Assembly: GCA_944383135.1 (NCBI GenBank)
Contig: CALWOL010000081.1
Location: forward strand, 1 to 43,511
Length of the DNA stretch: 43,511 nt
Direction of reading: 5' to 3'
Source of the DNA: an uncultured Flavonifractor sp.
GTDB taxonomy: Bacteria > Bacillota > Clostridia > Oscillospirales > Oscillospiraceae
Part shown: one piece after another, positions 43,423-43,511 of the stretch
Layout of the letters: each line of letters opens with the position of its first letter
Numbering within the stretch: the stretch's first letter is position 1
Made by a program: the position numbers and the translations under genes
Notes under the pieces: model-generated
The model's database searches: none
What the model was told of the DNA's origin: nothing
Seen by the model: only the letters and a program-made list of their open reading frames with translations

Positions 43423-43497
43423 GGAGCTGCTGGGCGGATTCGAACCGCCGTCCTCATCCTTATCACGGAGGCGCTCTACCTACTCAGCTACAGCAGC
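43422..43497 (-). tRNA. tRNA with anticodon GAU (isoleucine-type), atypical
   Basis: The minus strand folds as a tRNA of 76 nt including an encoded CCA: acceptor GCTGCTG/CAGCAGC, D arm GCTGAGTAGGTAGAGC, T arm GGCGGTTCGAATCCGCC, and an anticodon loop GTGATAA giving GAU at 34-36 with U33 and A37. GAU reads isoleucine codons AUC/AUU. Oddities are U73 where isoleucine tRNAs have A73, G at position 32, a C28-U42 mismatch in the anticodon stem and G13-G22 in the D stem. It is a single gene, not inside an rRNA operon, followed at once by a terminator. It could be a poorly charged or repurposed copy; the charging amino acid is uncertain. Confidence 0.85.
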
Positions 43498-43511
43498 AAA
43501 TACTTATATAA

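Overview
The window looks like chromosomal DNA from a G+C-rich, low-oxygen Gram-positive bacterium of the Clostridia, most like the Oscillospiraceae (Flavonifractor/Oscillibacter type). This is inferred from strong AGGAGG ribosome sites, C/G-ending codons, SLH-anchored surface proteins, the clostridial glycerol cluster (glpP, glpA-like, glpB-like, DUF1667, glpK) and DUF4367 anti-sigma proteins. No 16S or other taxonomic marker is present, so the placement is provisional.

Layout. (1) 1-2895, plus strand: the 3' end of a flavin/PPOX-type gene, a membrane protein of unknown function and a Sel1-repeat protein, closed by a strong terminator. (2) 2980-25284, minus strand: one uninterrupted gene for a secreted protein of about 7,434 residues. 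It has a signal peptide, a PETTP repeat stalk, a very long chain of Ig/FN3/CARDB/PKD-like beta modules, an unexpected alpha-helical block of about 820 residues, two KxYDG modules and three C-terminal SLH repeats. It has its own promoter and an upstream terminator. (3) 25523-27462, minus: an alpha/beta hydrolase with an eight-helix membrane tail, split by a frameshift. (4) 27738-32502, plus: a glycerol operon whose leader carries a promoter and an intrinsic terminator of the kind GlpP controls. glpP is fused to a beheaded glpA-like oxidoreductase, the glpB-like gene is frameshifted in a G8 tract, and the DUF1667 gene and glpK are intact. (5) 32869-39913, minus: a potassium block read as kdpC, small membrane protein, ktrB, ktrA, substrate-binding-like protein, kdpD, kdpE. 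KdpA and KdpB are absent, so the two-component system sits with Ktr rather than with Kdp-ATPase. (6) 40165-41811, plus: an ECF-type sigma factor with a near-consensus promoter and a frameshifted DUF4367 anti-sigma partner. (7) 41991-43260, plus: an unknown two-helix membrane protein, a GRAM/PH-like protein and a lipoprotein remnant. (8) 43282-43497: a structured hairpin element and, on the minus strand, an atypical tRNA with anticodon GAU.

Themes. Four genes are broken within about 15 kb (26.6, 28.4, 29.5 and 41.4 kb), while the 22-kb giant frame is intact. That argues against a uniformly error-prone sequence, although at least two of the breaks lie in G runs. Three minus- or plus-strand transcription units have an intrinsic terminator between the probable start of transcription and the first gene. 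A roughly 60-bp hairpin element occurs twice with compensatory base changes, which suggests a structured RNA.
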